Shown one piece after another: positions 24,814 to 33,409 of a DNA stretch of 64,000 nt; the first letter of the stretch is position 1, and every line of letters begins with the position of its first letter. Both the position numbers and the translations under genes were made by a program. The notes under the pieces are model-generated. The model was not told where the DNA came from and made no database searches. It worked only from the letters and a program-made list of their open reading frames with translations. This stretch comes from HRBIN30 sp964534275. Its GTDB lineage: Bacteria > Desulfobacterota > Binatia > HRBIN30. The stretch lies in contig CAZHQG010000002.1 of the NCBI GenBank assembly GCA_964534275.1, positions 62,001 to 126,000 of the forward strand, given 5' to 3'.

Positions 24814-26034
24814 TTACCCCGGAAACTCATCCGAGCCCTCCTGGCGCTGCCTCGTACCGCTGAGCCCTCCGGCCATCCGACCCTTGGACGAGAGCAAATG
24901 CTCGAACAATTCTTCGTATTCCCGCACCGACCGGTCGGCAGAAAAGACTGCCTCGATCTCTTCCCGTGGCCGTACATAAAACGGGCGGTTGCGTAGCACG
25001 CGCACGATCGCCTCTGCCAGGGCGACGGGGTCGCGCGGCGGGACAATTTCCCCCATGCCGGTGCGGCGCACCGCCTCGCGCACGCCGGGCAAGTCCGTGG
25101 CAACCACCGGTGTGCCACACAACATCGCTTCAACTTGCACCATGCCGAATGCTTCGGTGGAGTTGAGGCTTGTCAGCACCAACACGTCACAAAGCCCGTA
25201 GAAACTCGGCATCGCTTCGTCCGGGAGAAGATCGAGGAAAATCAGTCGCTCGCGGTGCTGGGCGATGAGGGGCTGCAACCGCTCCCAGTACGCTTGCTCC
25301 CCCACAGTGTCCTTGTATGCACCAGTGAACACAACCCGAACGTCGGGAATCTTTTCCACGATGGCCGAAAGCGCTTGCAGAAGAAACTCCACCCCTTTCT
25401 CCTCCGCAAATCGGGCAGCAAAGCCGATGCACGGGCTTGCAACCCCTCGCTCGCGTAACCGAGCTTGCCACTCGGTCGCAGGAGGTGGCAACTCGACAAA
25501 CGGAGCGATTGCGCTCACCTTGCGTAGGTAACGCTGCAGGAACGGCGAATGCAGCGCGTAGTCCTCGCTGCTGGCAACGATGTGGGAGGCGAGGGCCGCC
25601 GCAGCGTGGTTCAGCGGTACCAGCGCGGCGTCGACGGCACGGTTGAACCAGCCCACAGGCAACTTGAGGTCGCACTGATAGGTGAGCACGGCAGGCTTCC
25701 CAAAGGCACGCGCGAGGCCGACCAAGAGCGCCGCTTCGAACTGCGGCATGTGGACGTTGACGATGTCCGTCCGGCGCACGAAGTGCCATGCCCAAAACGG
25801 GAACAGGGGCATGATGACCCCTTTGCTGACCTTACGCCACACCGGCACACGGACAATCTCGATGTTTTGTTGCCGTTCCCGCGGAGGCAAGCGCGGGTCG
25901 TATCGCGAGGTGAGCACGGTGACCGAGTGTCCGCGCAACGCGAGGCGCTGCACCAGGCGGTGGGCGTAAACGGTCAAGCCGCTCACGTGAGGCCGGTAGT
26001 AGGTGAGGGCGACCAGGACGTTACGCGGCCTCAT
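24814..26034 (-). CDS. GT4-family glycosyltransferase
   Basis: 406 residues with a GT-B fold. The N-terminal domain starts LVALTYYRPHVSGLTVYAHRLVQRL, which has the glycine-rich acceptor loop of GT4 enzymes. The donor domain has GFAARFAEEKGVEFLLQAL and the nucleotide-sugar site NSTEAFGMVQVEAMLCGTPVVATD with the E(x7)E motif. GT4 enzymes transfer a sugar from a nucleotide donor with retention, on the cytoplasmic face. The gene overlaps the DUF2298 gene upstream by 4 bases. It probably builds a lipid-linked intermediate for the membrane enzymes beside it; that is inference. Confidence 0.9.
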   Translation of the reverse strand: MRPRNVLVALTYYRPHVSGLTVYAHRLVQRLALRGHSVTVLTSRYDPRLPPRERQQNIEIVRVPVWRKVSKGVIMPLFPFWAWHFVRRTDIVNVHMPQFEAALLVGLARAFGKPAVLTYQCDLKLPVGWFNRAVDAALVPLNHAAAALASHIVASSEDYALHSPFLQRYLRKVSAIAPFVELPPPATEWQARLRERGVASPCIGFAARFAEEKGVEFLLQALSAIVEKIPDVRVVFTGAYKDTVGEQAYWERLQPLIAQHRERLIFLDLLPDEAMPSFYGLCDVLVLTSLNSTEAFGMVQVEAMLCGTPVVATDLPGVREAVRRTGMGEIVPPRDPVALAEAIVRVLRNRPFYVRPREEIEAVFSADRSVREYEELFEHLLSSKGRMAGGLSGTRQRQEGSDEFPG

Positions 26035-28163
26035 CGCTCGTAAATGGTGGTTTGTCCACGCGAAAACGCCACTCGAAGCTGGCGGAACTTCTCCAAACTG
26101 TCCGGCCGGAAATCTTTTCGCTCGAGTTCGCCCACGACGATGTAGCGAACCTTGTAACGGTCGAGTAGTGTCCCGACTTCTTCGAGCGAGGCGGCCGAGT
26201 AGATGGTCGCAACGTCACGCCGGCGCGCCTCAACACTCTGGTCGTGGCTGCGCCATAGACCCTCGTGGTTTGCCCAGCCCATCACCGTAGGCAGGCCCGT
26301 GTTGGACGAGAACCGGGCGTAGTACGAGTACGGATTGCCGCTGGCCTCGAGGATCACCGGCAAACCTGTCACGTTTTGCCGCAGCCACTGGATCGCCGCA
26401 AAGTCGTCGGGATGCTGGCGTTCGAGATATCGATTGCCATCCAAGGTGGGCCCTTCAGGGTCTAAGTACTTGAGTCGAGTGGCCGTCACTCCCACCGGGT
26501 AACAGGCTGTGGCCAGAACCAGCAACGCGGCAATGGCTGGAACTACCCGGGGAACCCAAACGGGGCCGCTGGCGCGTGTCCACAGGCGCCACGCACACCA
26601 AGGTCCCGCGACCGCAAGTAAAAACCACGCCTGCAAGTAAAGCTTGAACACTGTGTTCATACGGTAGAGACGCTCGCCGTAGGGGTCCTTGATGTACACG
26701 AGCTCGCACGCCAACAAGGTGACGCTCGCGGCAAACAGGAGGAGCACGGGAGCCCGCGTTTCCGCGGTTTCAGTGGTGTACGCGGCCCAAAGGGAGGCCA
26801 TCGCGACGCTCGCCATCAGCACCAGGACCGCTTTGCCAGTTAGGATACCAACAGTGACAGCGAGAGCAAACGTTGCAATCCAAAGCTGACCGTAGCGTGC
26901 CGCTGCTGGCTGCTCGCGAAGCTGCGCCACCACGTACAACGCGGGAAACACAAGCATGGCTCCGAACACAGTGAGGAACTCTCCGAGGTTCGTTGTTGCA
27001 ACTTTGAACCCGACCCCTCCTTGGGGTGATTGGAAATGCGCGTAAAACGGAAGAAAGGCGATGTAGCCAATTGCGAGCACCGCAATCGTCAGAAGCCCGG
27101 CTCGCACGCGGCGCATATCGAACAACGGCACCATCGGTCCCTCCCGCTGGAGTAGGAGAAACGTGACCATCAGGCCGACCGGGAGCTCCCAGGGACTGGT
27201 CGCCACCATGGCGCCAAAGACAAAGCCGAGCAAAAGGACCCGCCACACATGAACCCGTACGAACTCGCGTGCGCCTCCCACGCGCCACTCGACCAGGTCT
27301 CTCCATGGCCCGCGCACGAGCAACCAGCCGAGCAACAAAATGGTCAGCGGCATCACGGATAGGTGGGGATGAAGGTCGCCATGAATGACCGTGAAGTAAG
27401 GAAACTCGTTAATGGTCGCGTCCCTTCCCACGATCCGAGTGGAACGGAAGTAATCCATGTCGAACAGGGAGCCCTTTTCCAGCAGCTGCCAAAGGCCGTC
27501 GAGATTTCCCAAAACCACTCCAAAGGCGCCAGTAAGCAACGCGAAGGCATGGCGCCGGGTGAGCAACCGCCCGATTGCGCAGAGCTGGCTGAATACGAGA
27601 GCTCCCAGCGTGGCCACACAGAGATTGTAAGCAATCGGGCTCGGCACGGAGAGCAACCGCGCAAGATTGGCGTTCATGAGGTAGCCAAAGTAGTAGTAGT
27701 TGAATGGTAAGCCGGACATCCAAGGGTCTTCCGGTGGCATTTGCTCGGTGCGCAGCAGCGTGTTGAAAAACGCGAAGTCCATGTACTTTTCTTGATCGAC
27801 GATGTGAGGGTGCAAACTGCGCTGCCAAGCAAAGAAAAGAAAAGCTCCCGTCCACCACACATCGGCCCACAAAAGTTCGCGCACGCTGTCTTTGCCCAAC
27901 CACTCGCGGAGCGAGGCCCGGTCGGCCCAAGCCAGCACCGCGTTTCCAATCCCGAACACAAGGGATGCAACGACGAGTGCCGTGCCGTACGCCACCCCTG
28001 CGTGACCCAAGATCCAAGCGAGGTACGTTACGAGCGCGATTGTAAGGATCTTGGAGAACGAGTACGCGTACGTACGCTGCTCACCGAACAAACGGGCTGC
28101 AAGAGGGAAGCCGACGAACCCCGCAACTTGCAGTAGCACCCACCAAGACAGCAACGCACCCAT
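26031..28163 (-). CDS. DUF2298 (Chlor_Arch_YYY) membrane protein
   Basis: From ATG 28163 the product has 710 residues and many membrane helices. It carries the family hallmark FNYYYFGYLMNANLARL and QEKYMDFAFFNTLLRTEQMPPEDPW, then GDLHPHLSVMPLTILLLGW. Both regions match the central part of the 1592-residue protein next door, so the two are paralogues; here the domain stands alone without GT-C half or propeller. DUF2298 proteins are known mostly from Chloroflexi and archaea and are related to GT-C transferases. Function is unproven. This is the first gene of the minus-strand unit ending at 17349. Confidence 0.82.
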   Translation of the reverse strand: MGALLSWWVLLQVAGFVGFPLAARLFGEQRTYAYSFSKILTIALVTYLAWILGHAGVAYGTALVVASLVFGIGNAVLAWADRASLREWLGKDSVRELLWADVWWTGAFLFFAWQRSLHPHIVDQEKYMDFAFFNTLLRTEQMPPEDPWMSGLPFNYYYFGYLMNANLARLLSVPSPIAYNLCVATLGALVFSQLCAIGRLLTRRHAFALLTGAFGVVLGNLDGLWQLLEKGSLFDMDYFRSTRIVGRDATINEFPYFTVIHGDLHPHLSVMPLTILLLGWLLVRGPWRDLVEWRVGGAREFVRVHVWRVLLLGFVFGAMVATSPWELPVGLMVTFLLLQREGPMVPLFDMRRVRAGLLTIAVLAIGYIAFLPFYAHFQSPQGGVGFKVATTNLGEFLTVFGAMLVFPALYVVAQLREQPAAARYGQLWIATFALAVTVGILTGKAVLVLMASVAMASLWAAYTTETAETRAPVLLLFAASVTLLACELVYIKDPYGERLYRMNTVFKLYLQAWFLLAVAGPWCAWRLWTRASGPVWVPRVVPAIAALLVLATACYPVGVTATRLKYLDPEGPTLDGNRYLERQHPDDFAAIQWLRQNVTGLPVILEASGNPYSYYARFSSNTGLPTVMGWANHEGLWRSHDQSVEARRRDVATIYSAASLEEVGTLLDRYKVRYIVVGELERKDFRPDSLEKFRQLRVAFSRGQTTIYER

Positions 28164-28420
28164 CGTTCCGCCGACGCAAAGCCGCGACGCTACCCGTTTG
28201 CTGCCAGCTTTGCAACCGTTGTGCGACTCCCTGCTGGGCGAGCCGGCTTCGAGCGCAACAGTGCAGAATCGCCACCCCACCGGTAGGAACGGCGCCCGCG
28301 AAGTCGGTGCTCGTGCTTTGCGGTGGGTGAGAGGTCCGCAGGTGAGTCGTTGGTGAGACTGGAAAGTTTGCGTTACCATGCCCCTGGTTGCTGGACCTCC
28401 AGGGAAGAGAGCTGCCGGAA

Positions 28421-29407
28421 ATGCAGATCGCGCACGTAAGTCCTTGGCGATTGCCGGTTCGTGGCTACGGTGGGTCGCAGCGTGTGCTCACGTGGCTTGT
28501 GCGTGCCCAAGTCGACCGAGGCGATCAGGTCACGGTGTTCGCTCCGCCCGGTACGCGTTTACCTGGAGCGCGAGTGATCCCTTTACCGGGCGCACTCGGC
28601 TCAAAGGAGACTGCGGACTGCCTTCGTGATGCTGCCGCCGGTGCGGATGTGATTCATTGGCAGCAGTTTCCGCAAAACCCCATCGTGGATCGCCCCTGGG
28701 TAAGCACCGTTCACGGGAACTCGCCAGGGGAGTTGGAGTTTCATCCAAACAAGATTTACGTGAGCCGGTCGCACGCAAAACGAGCTGGTTCGAGCGCATT
28801 TGTGCACAATGGTTTGGACCCGGCTGAGTACGTCTTTCGCGAGTCGAAAGACGACTACATCCTGTTCCTGTCCAAGGTCAGCCGAAAAAGCAAAGGTGTA
28901 GATACAGCCTTGCGACTGGCCCACGAACTTGGATTTCGTCTCGTCGTGGCGGGAGGCAGCCGGTGGGACTTGCTCAAGACTGGCGGCTGGTGGAACAGTT
29001 GGCGAACCCGTGTGGAGTTTGTTGGCGAAGTAGACGGCGCACGCAAAGCAGAGCTTCTCGCGAATGCACGGGCATTGTTGTTTCCCATTCGCTGGCCCGA
29101 GCCGTTCGGCCTTGTAGTGATCGAGGCGCTGGTCAGTGGTACGCCGGTGATCACGGCGCCTTTAGGAGCGATGCCGGAGATCGTGACACCGGAGGTGGGC
29201 TTTTTGTGCACCACGATGGAGGACTACCGGCGTGCGATCGAGCGTGTGGAAGAGATCTCGCCGTTCGCTTGTCGCCAGCGTGTGCTCCAGGCCTTCACGC
29301 ACCACCACATGGCGGCTGCTTACGAGCAGCATTACACCCATGCGATTGCACGATGGCGCGAGCAGGCGAGCAGGCAGAGCAACGGAACCGGGGTGGTTGC
29401 CCGGTAG
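28421..29407 (+). CDS. GT4-family glycosyltransferase
   Basis: ATG 28421 gives 328 residues starting MQIAHVSPWRLPVRGYGGSQ. It is a GT-B enzyme: ISRSHAK-like and HNGLDP segments in the N-half, LSKVSRKSKGVDTALRLA donor-domain entry, and RWPEPFGLVVIEALVSGTPVITAPLG with the E(x7)E retaining site. It diverges from the DUF2298 gene (start 28163) across 257 bases that should hold both promoters. It begins a plus-strand series of sugar-transfer genes. A TTG start at 28388 is possible but less likely. Confidence 0.88.
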   Translation: MQIAHVSPWRLPVRGYGGSQRVLTWLVRAQVDRGDQVTVFAPPGTRLPGARVIPLPGALGSKETADCLRDAAAGADVIHWQQFPQNPIVDRPWVSTVHGNSPGELEFHPNKIYVSRSHAKRAGSSAFVHNGLDPAEYVFRESKDDYILFLSKVSRKSKGVDTALRLAHELGFRLVVAGGSRWDLLKTGGWWNSWRTRVEFVGEVDGARKAELLANARALLFPIRWPEPFGLVVIEALVSGTPVITAPLGAMPEIVTPEVGFLCTTMEDYRRAIERVEEISPFACRQRVLQAFTHHHMAAAYEQHYTHAIARWREQASRQSNGTGVVAR

Positions 29408-29447
29408 CTAACGCCGCACCAGGTAGGCTGCGCGAAGAGGACGAAGC

Positions 29448-30371
29448 ATGGCTGAATTGGTCGGGGAACTCGGAGTTTCGGTGATCGTTGCCACCCGCAA
29501 CCGTGCCGCTCGGCTGGAACAAATGCTCGGGAGCTTGAAAGTGGCTCTGGACGAGGCCAGGGGCCCCGTCGACGTGTGGTTGGTCGACAACGGCTCGACG
29601 GACGATACGCGCCGGGTGATCGAGTCTTGGTGTGCCTCCGTGCTGCAGGCCCAGTCTCTGTACGTGCCGGAGCCGGGAAAATCGCGGGCTTTGAATGCGG
29701 CGATCGCGCGGGCAAGAGGTGAGGTGATTTTGTTTACCGACGATGACGTGACCCTGGACCCGGGCTGGGTGAACGCGATGCGGGAGTTTTTCCTGCTGAA
29801 TCCGGAAGTAGCTGCTGTGGCCGGACGCATCCTCCCGTTGGTGTCCGCTGGTTCTGAGAAGCTTTGGGCATTCGGCGCAGGCGTGTGGCGCTTAGTGCTG
29901 CCGATATTCGACCTGGGGGAACGGCCTCGCCCATGCGTCGACATGTACGGAGCCAACATGGCCGTTCGTGCTCAGGTCCTGCGAGCGGTGGGCGGCTTTG
30001 ACGTAGCGTTAGGTCCGGGCACAGCGGGCTTTTATGACGACCTCGACTTGGCACGGCGAATCCGGCTCGCTGGCTACGAAATCAGGTACAGCCCTGCTGC
30101 CGTTGTGTACCACGACGTGCCGCTAGACCGGCTCAACAACAGATACTTTTGGGAACGGGGGGTGGGGCTAGGGATGGGAGCTTACCGCGCGGACATGGGT
30201 CGAAGCTTGCTTGGGGATTGCTGTGCCCTGGCGGAAGCGAGCGCATCCTGGGTCGGCGCAGCATTGCTCGGGCGGCGCGAGAAGAAAATGCGCTCGCTGT
30301 TTCGTATAGCTCGCCACTGGGGCGCGTTGCGCGCGCGCACCAACGCTTGGTGGCGAAAACAGCCCGCATGA
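29448..30371 (+). CDS. GT2-family glycosyltransferase
   Basis: 307 residues with the GT-A fold of family 2: VSVIVATRNRAARLEQML, VWLVDNGSTDDTRRVIES, the metal-binding DxD-type TDDDV, and the acceptor region YGANMAVRAQVLRAVGGFD...FYDDLDLARRIRLAG. GT2 enzymes use nucleotide sugars with inversion in the cytoplasm. Its last codons overlap the start of a close paralogue (ATGA), so both are made together. Confidence 0.9.
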   Translation: MAELVGELGVSVIVATRNRAARLEQMLGSLKVALDEARGPVDVWLVDNGSTDDTRRVIESWCASVLQAQSLYVPEPGKSRALNAAIARARGEVILFTDDDVTLDPGWVNAMREFFLLNPEVAAVAGRILPLVSAGSEKLWAFGAGVWRLVLPIFDLGERPRPCVDMYGANMAVRAQVLRAVGGFDVALGPGTAGFYDDLDLARRIRLAGYEIRYSPAAVVYHDVPLDRLNNRYFWERGVGLGMGAYRADMGRSLLGDCCALAEASASWVGAALLGRREKKMRSLFRIARHWGALRARTNAWWRKQPA

Positions 30372-31279
30372 CTGATGGAGTTTTTCCCCTCAGTATCCTG
30401 ATTGCCACGCGCAACCGGGGTCGTTCGCTGTGTTGGGCCCTCGATACCCTGGACCGCGCACTCGCCCAAGTCGAGGTGCCGGTCGAGCTCGTGGTGGTGG
30501 ACAACGGATCGACCGACAACACACCGCAGGTCCTCGCCCGCTGGCGGGCACGTGATCCAGACCTTCGGCTGGTCCTTCGTGAAGATCAGCCTGGGAAGGC
30601 ACGCGCGCTGAATGCTGCATGGCCCCGTGCGCGAGGCGCCACGCTAGCGTTCACGGACGACGACGTGGAAGTTCCGGCAACGTGGGTCGCTTCGGCGCTA
30701 AGTTTTGCTGAGCACAGGCACGAGTATGCTGCGGCCACTGGTCCGGTCACCTTGCCCCCTTCGCAGCGGACTGCGGATTTCATCGCTTCCGTAGAATGGT
30801 ACCGCACCTTGCCCTTGTTCGATCTCGGGCCATCGGAGTGCGAAACGAAGCACCTCTACGGGTGCAACATGGTCGTCCGCAGGGCGGCCTTGGCGGCTGT
30901 GGGTGGATTCGACCCGCGGCTCGGGCCAGGAGCCAGTGGATTGCACGAAGATGGGGAGTTGGCCAGGCGCTTGCAGGCTTCGGGGCACCGGATCCTGTAC
31001 TTCCCGAGGTTGGAAATGCACCATCCTGCGGACCCGCAGCGGCTCACGTGGGAGTTCTTTTGTTCGCTTCATCGCGCAGACGCCCGCAGTCGCTGGGTGC
31101 GCGATGGCAACCGCGGCCTCAGGTACGGGCTCCAGCATTGGCTTGGAGCCGTTGCGGTGTGGCTGTTTTGGAGTGCCGTGAGAAACCGCAACCGGCAAAT
31201 GCGGGCTCGAGGTCGTTTAGTGTCGCACAGCGAGTATTTACGTCTCTGGTGGCAGCACCGCCGGAAGGCCAGTGAGTGA
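30368..31279 (+). CDS. GT2-family glycosyltransferase (paralogue of preceding gene)
   Basis: 303 residues from ATG 30368, overlapping the previous stop. It repeats the upstream gene's domain plan: LSILIATRNRGRSLCWAL, LVVVDNGSTDNTPQVL, FTDDDVEVPATWV, LYGCNMVVRRAALAAVGGFDPRLGPG, then EDGELARRLQASG. The similarity to 29448-30371 in order and motif spacing indicates tandem duplication followed by divergence. Probably a cytoplasmic transferase for a neighbouring step in the same glycan. Confidence 0.9.
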   Translation: MTDGVFPLSILIATRNRGRSLCWALDTLDRALAQVEVPVELVVVDNGSTDNTPQVLARWRARDPDLRLVLREDQPGKARALNAAWPRARGATLAFTDDDVEVPATWVASALSFAEHRHEYAAATGPVTLPPSQRTADFIASVEWYRTLPLFDLGPSECETKHLYGCNMVVRRAALAAVGGFDPRLGPGASGLHEDGELARRLQASGHRILYFPRLEMHHPADPQRLTWEFFCSLHRADARSRWVRDGNRGLRYGLQHWLGAVAVWLFWSAVRNRNRQMRARGRLVSHSEYLRLWWQHRRKASE

Positions 31280-31351
31280 CCGACAGCGGAACGCCCCAAG
31301 GTAGAGATCCCGAGGGGGAAGCGAGCGACCCTCCCAGGGGACGATCGGAAG

Positions 31352-32230
31352 TTAGTCGGGGAGTTCGATGTAGTTCCGATTCTCGCCGAGGCGAAAGCCC
31401 AAGATGCGGTTTTCGAGAAATGTGAGCAAACGGATCCGTAGCGTATCGTGACGCATTTTTGCCTTGCCTGGCTGAACCACCCAGTCCATGGCGGCGATGC
31501 GTTCGCGCATAACTGCGGGGTGCGTACCGGTGAAGCGAGCGCGGCCATGCAAGCGGCCGTAATCGAAAGGTTGTTCGAGATCGGGGAAACTCTGGTCCGC
31601 GGCTTCTCGTCCCCGGTGCAAGGTTAAAAAGGAGTGCGTTTTGCGGGTCATCCGACGCGGAGGCCGAACCCAGCCATAGTGGAAGATGCGCCCCCCAGAG
31701 TGCTTCACATGAAGCTTTTCTCCATTTCGTCGAAAACCCTGGGCGCTCTTCCAGGAACGCACCCCGATGTTGGTGCGCACGATGCGTACTTCGCGGCGAT
31801 ACCAGCCGTGCGCGACCATGTAGTGGTCGTAGTCGCCGTAGAAGTGCAAGTAGTCGAAGAGAAGGCCTTCCACGCGGCGGTCGTGTAAGTAGCGCTCCAT
31901 TGCAGCATAAATGGTCGGCAGGTCATCTTCATGGACCACCTCGTCGGCTTGCAAGTAAAAAGCCCAGTCGCCCGTGCAGGCATCGAGCGCGATGTTGGTT
32001 TGTTGCGCGTTCGTTCGGCCTTGGACGAACAGTGACGGGTCCCAAACCGTCTCGATAATTTTTACCTTCGGATCGCCAATGCTACGGAGGAGCTCCGTGG
32101 TCCCGTCCGTAGAATCGCCAGCGGCAACAATAAACTCGTCGCAAATGGGTAAGATTGAACGGATCGATTCGACCACTGGGTAGTACAGGTCGATCGCGTT
32201 TCGCACAAAAGTAAAGCCGCTTACTCGCAT
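31352..32230 (-). CDS. GT2-like glycosyltransferase
   Basis: 292 residues. The GT-A core is recognisable: VSGFTFVRNAIDLYYPVVESI, CDEFIVAAGDSTDGTTELL, and FYLQADEVVHEDDL with an acidic cluster in place of DxD. The C-terminus (GWVRPPRRMTRKTHSFLTLHRG) is basic. Its start codon overlaps that of the divergent GT9 gene in the sequence CATG (32228-32231), so both promoters must lie inside coding sequence if both starts are right. It probably serves the same glycan as its neighbours. Confidence 0.8.
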   Translation of the reverse strand: MRVSGFTFVRNAIDLYYPVVESIRSILPICDEFIVAAGDSTDGTTELLRSIGDPKVKIIETVWDPSLFVQGRTNAQQTNIALDACTGDWAFYLQADEVVHEDDLPTIYAAMERYLHDRRVEGLLFDYLHFYGDYDHYMVAHGWYRREVRIVRTNIGVRSWKSAQGFRRNGEKLHVKHSGGRIFHYGWVRPPRRMTRKTHSFLTLHRGREAADQSFPDLEQPFDYGRLHGRARFTGTHPAVMRERIAAMDWVVQPGKAKMRHDTLRIRLLTFLENRILGFRLGENRNYIELPD

Positions 32231-33359
32231 GGAGGAACACGGAAAGCAGTCGTTCGGAAGCAGTCAATGGCTCCCCGCTCGCAGCCGAGTGCTGCTGGTA
32301 CGAACGGATCACCTGGGCGACTTGCTCCTGACCCTTCCGATGGCCCAGGTGCTGAAACAGCAGCGCCCCGACTGTCACATCGCCGTTCTTGGGTCGCCAG
32401 CCAACCGGGAGGCTGCCGAGCACCATCCGGATGTGGACTCCGTTCTCGTCGACATCGAGGCGAAACACTCGGGGTTGAAGCAACTTTGGCCGCTGGTGCG
32501 GCAACTCCGAGGCCGCTTCGATGTGGCCGTGGTGGTGCACCCGACGCTACGACTCGCGGCAGCGTTGGTTCTGTCGGGCGTGCCGGTGCGGGTCGGTACC
32601 GCGTATCGTGCGTACTCCTTCTTGTTCAATTGTCGGGTACCGCAGCGCCGCCGCGGATGGCCGGTGCATGAAGCAGTTTTGAACCTCGAGCTCTTGCGCC
32701 CGCTCGATGTCGCGATCCCGGAGCAGGTGCCTCCGCTGCGGTGGGTTGCACGCGATGCGGAGCTTGAAGCGGTGCGCACCCTATTAGCGAAACACGATCT
32801 CGTCGGCCGCCGCTGGGTGGTGATCCATCCGGGTAGCTCGGGCTCGGCACTGAACTGGCAGGCTGAGCAATACGGGGAGCTGGGAAAGAGACTGGCTGGA
32901 ACAGGTCTCAAAGTGGTACTCACCGGAACGGCTCGCGAGCGGGAACTCGTAGAGCGAGTTCGCCACCAAATCGGCCGCGGTGCGGTGGACTTGGCCGGGG
33001 CGCTGTCGTTGGGGGAGTTGGCGGTGCTCTTACAGGAGACGAACCTGTTTGTGGGAGGGTCCACCGGTCCGACACACTTGGCTGCCATGTTGGGAACGCC
33101 CACACTAGCGCTGTATGCGCCGTTGCTGTCGCAGCGATTGGAACGATGGCGTCCTTTGGGGCCGCACGCGGTTACCATGGTGCCGGAGGTTCACCGGCAG
33201 TGCCCGCGTTGTCTGTTGACCCGCTGCCCATACTACCCGTGCATGGAGAAAATGCTGGGGGTGGAGCAGGTATGGCGCGCTGCGCAACAGCTCTTGGCTA
33301 GCGCTCGCACGGACTCTGCAGGATCCCTCCTTCCGGTCCAGCCGGGCACGAATTGCTAG
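32229..33359 (+). CDS. GT9-family (heptosyltransferase-like) glycosyltransferase
   Basis: 376 residues if ATG 32229 is the start; GTG 32289 would trim 20 residues and begin at the conserved RVLLVRTDHLGDLLLTLP, the entry strand of GT9 enzymes. Further motifs: GTAYRAYSFLFN, WVVIHPGSSG, and the donor-site VGGSTGPTHLAAMLGTPTLALY typical of ADP-heptose transferases (WaaC/WaaF group). It ends with a cysteine-rich tail (CPRCLLTRCPYYPCMEKM). It likely adds a heptose or similar sugar to the LPS core. The heptose kinase gene lies 1.2 kb downstream. Confidence 0.88.
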   Translation: MEEHGKQSFGSSQWLPARSRVLLVRTDHLGDLLLTLPMAQVLKQQRPDCHIAVLGSPANREAAEHHPDVDSVLVDIEAKHSGLKQLWPLVRQLRGRFDVAVVVHPTLRLAAALVLSGVPVRVGTAYRAYSFLFNCRVPQRRRGWPVHEAVLNLELLRPLDVAIPEQVPPLRWVARDAELEAVRTLLAKHDLVGRRWVVIHPGSSGSALNWQAEQYGELGKRLAGTGLKVVLTGTARERELVERVRHQIGRGAVDLAGALSLGELAVLLQETNLFVGGSTGPTHLAAMLGTPTLALYAPLLSQRLERWRPLGPHAVTMVPEVHRQCPRCLLTRCPYYPCMEKMLGVEQVWRAAQQLLASARTDSAGSLLPVQPGTNC

Positions 33360-33409
33360 CGCGTACGGTGGCGGATGGGCCTTTGTTGAATCGCTAGGGT
33401 TGCTTGGTT

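Noticed and set aside
23908..24996. Open plus-strand frame of 362 codons
   Set aside because: It is antisense to the first part of the 1592-residue GT-C protein and to the GT4 end. Composition is typical of GC-rich shadow frames.
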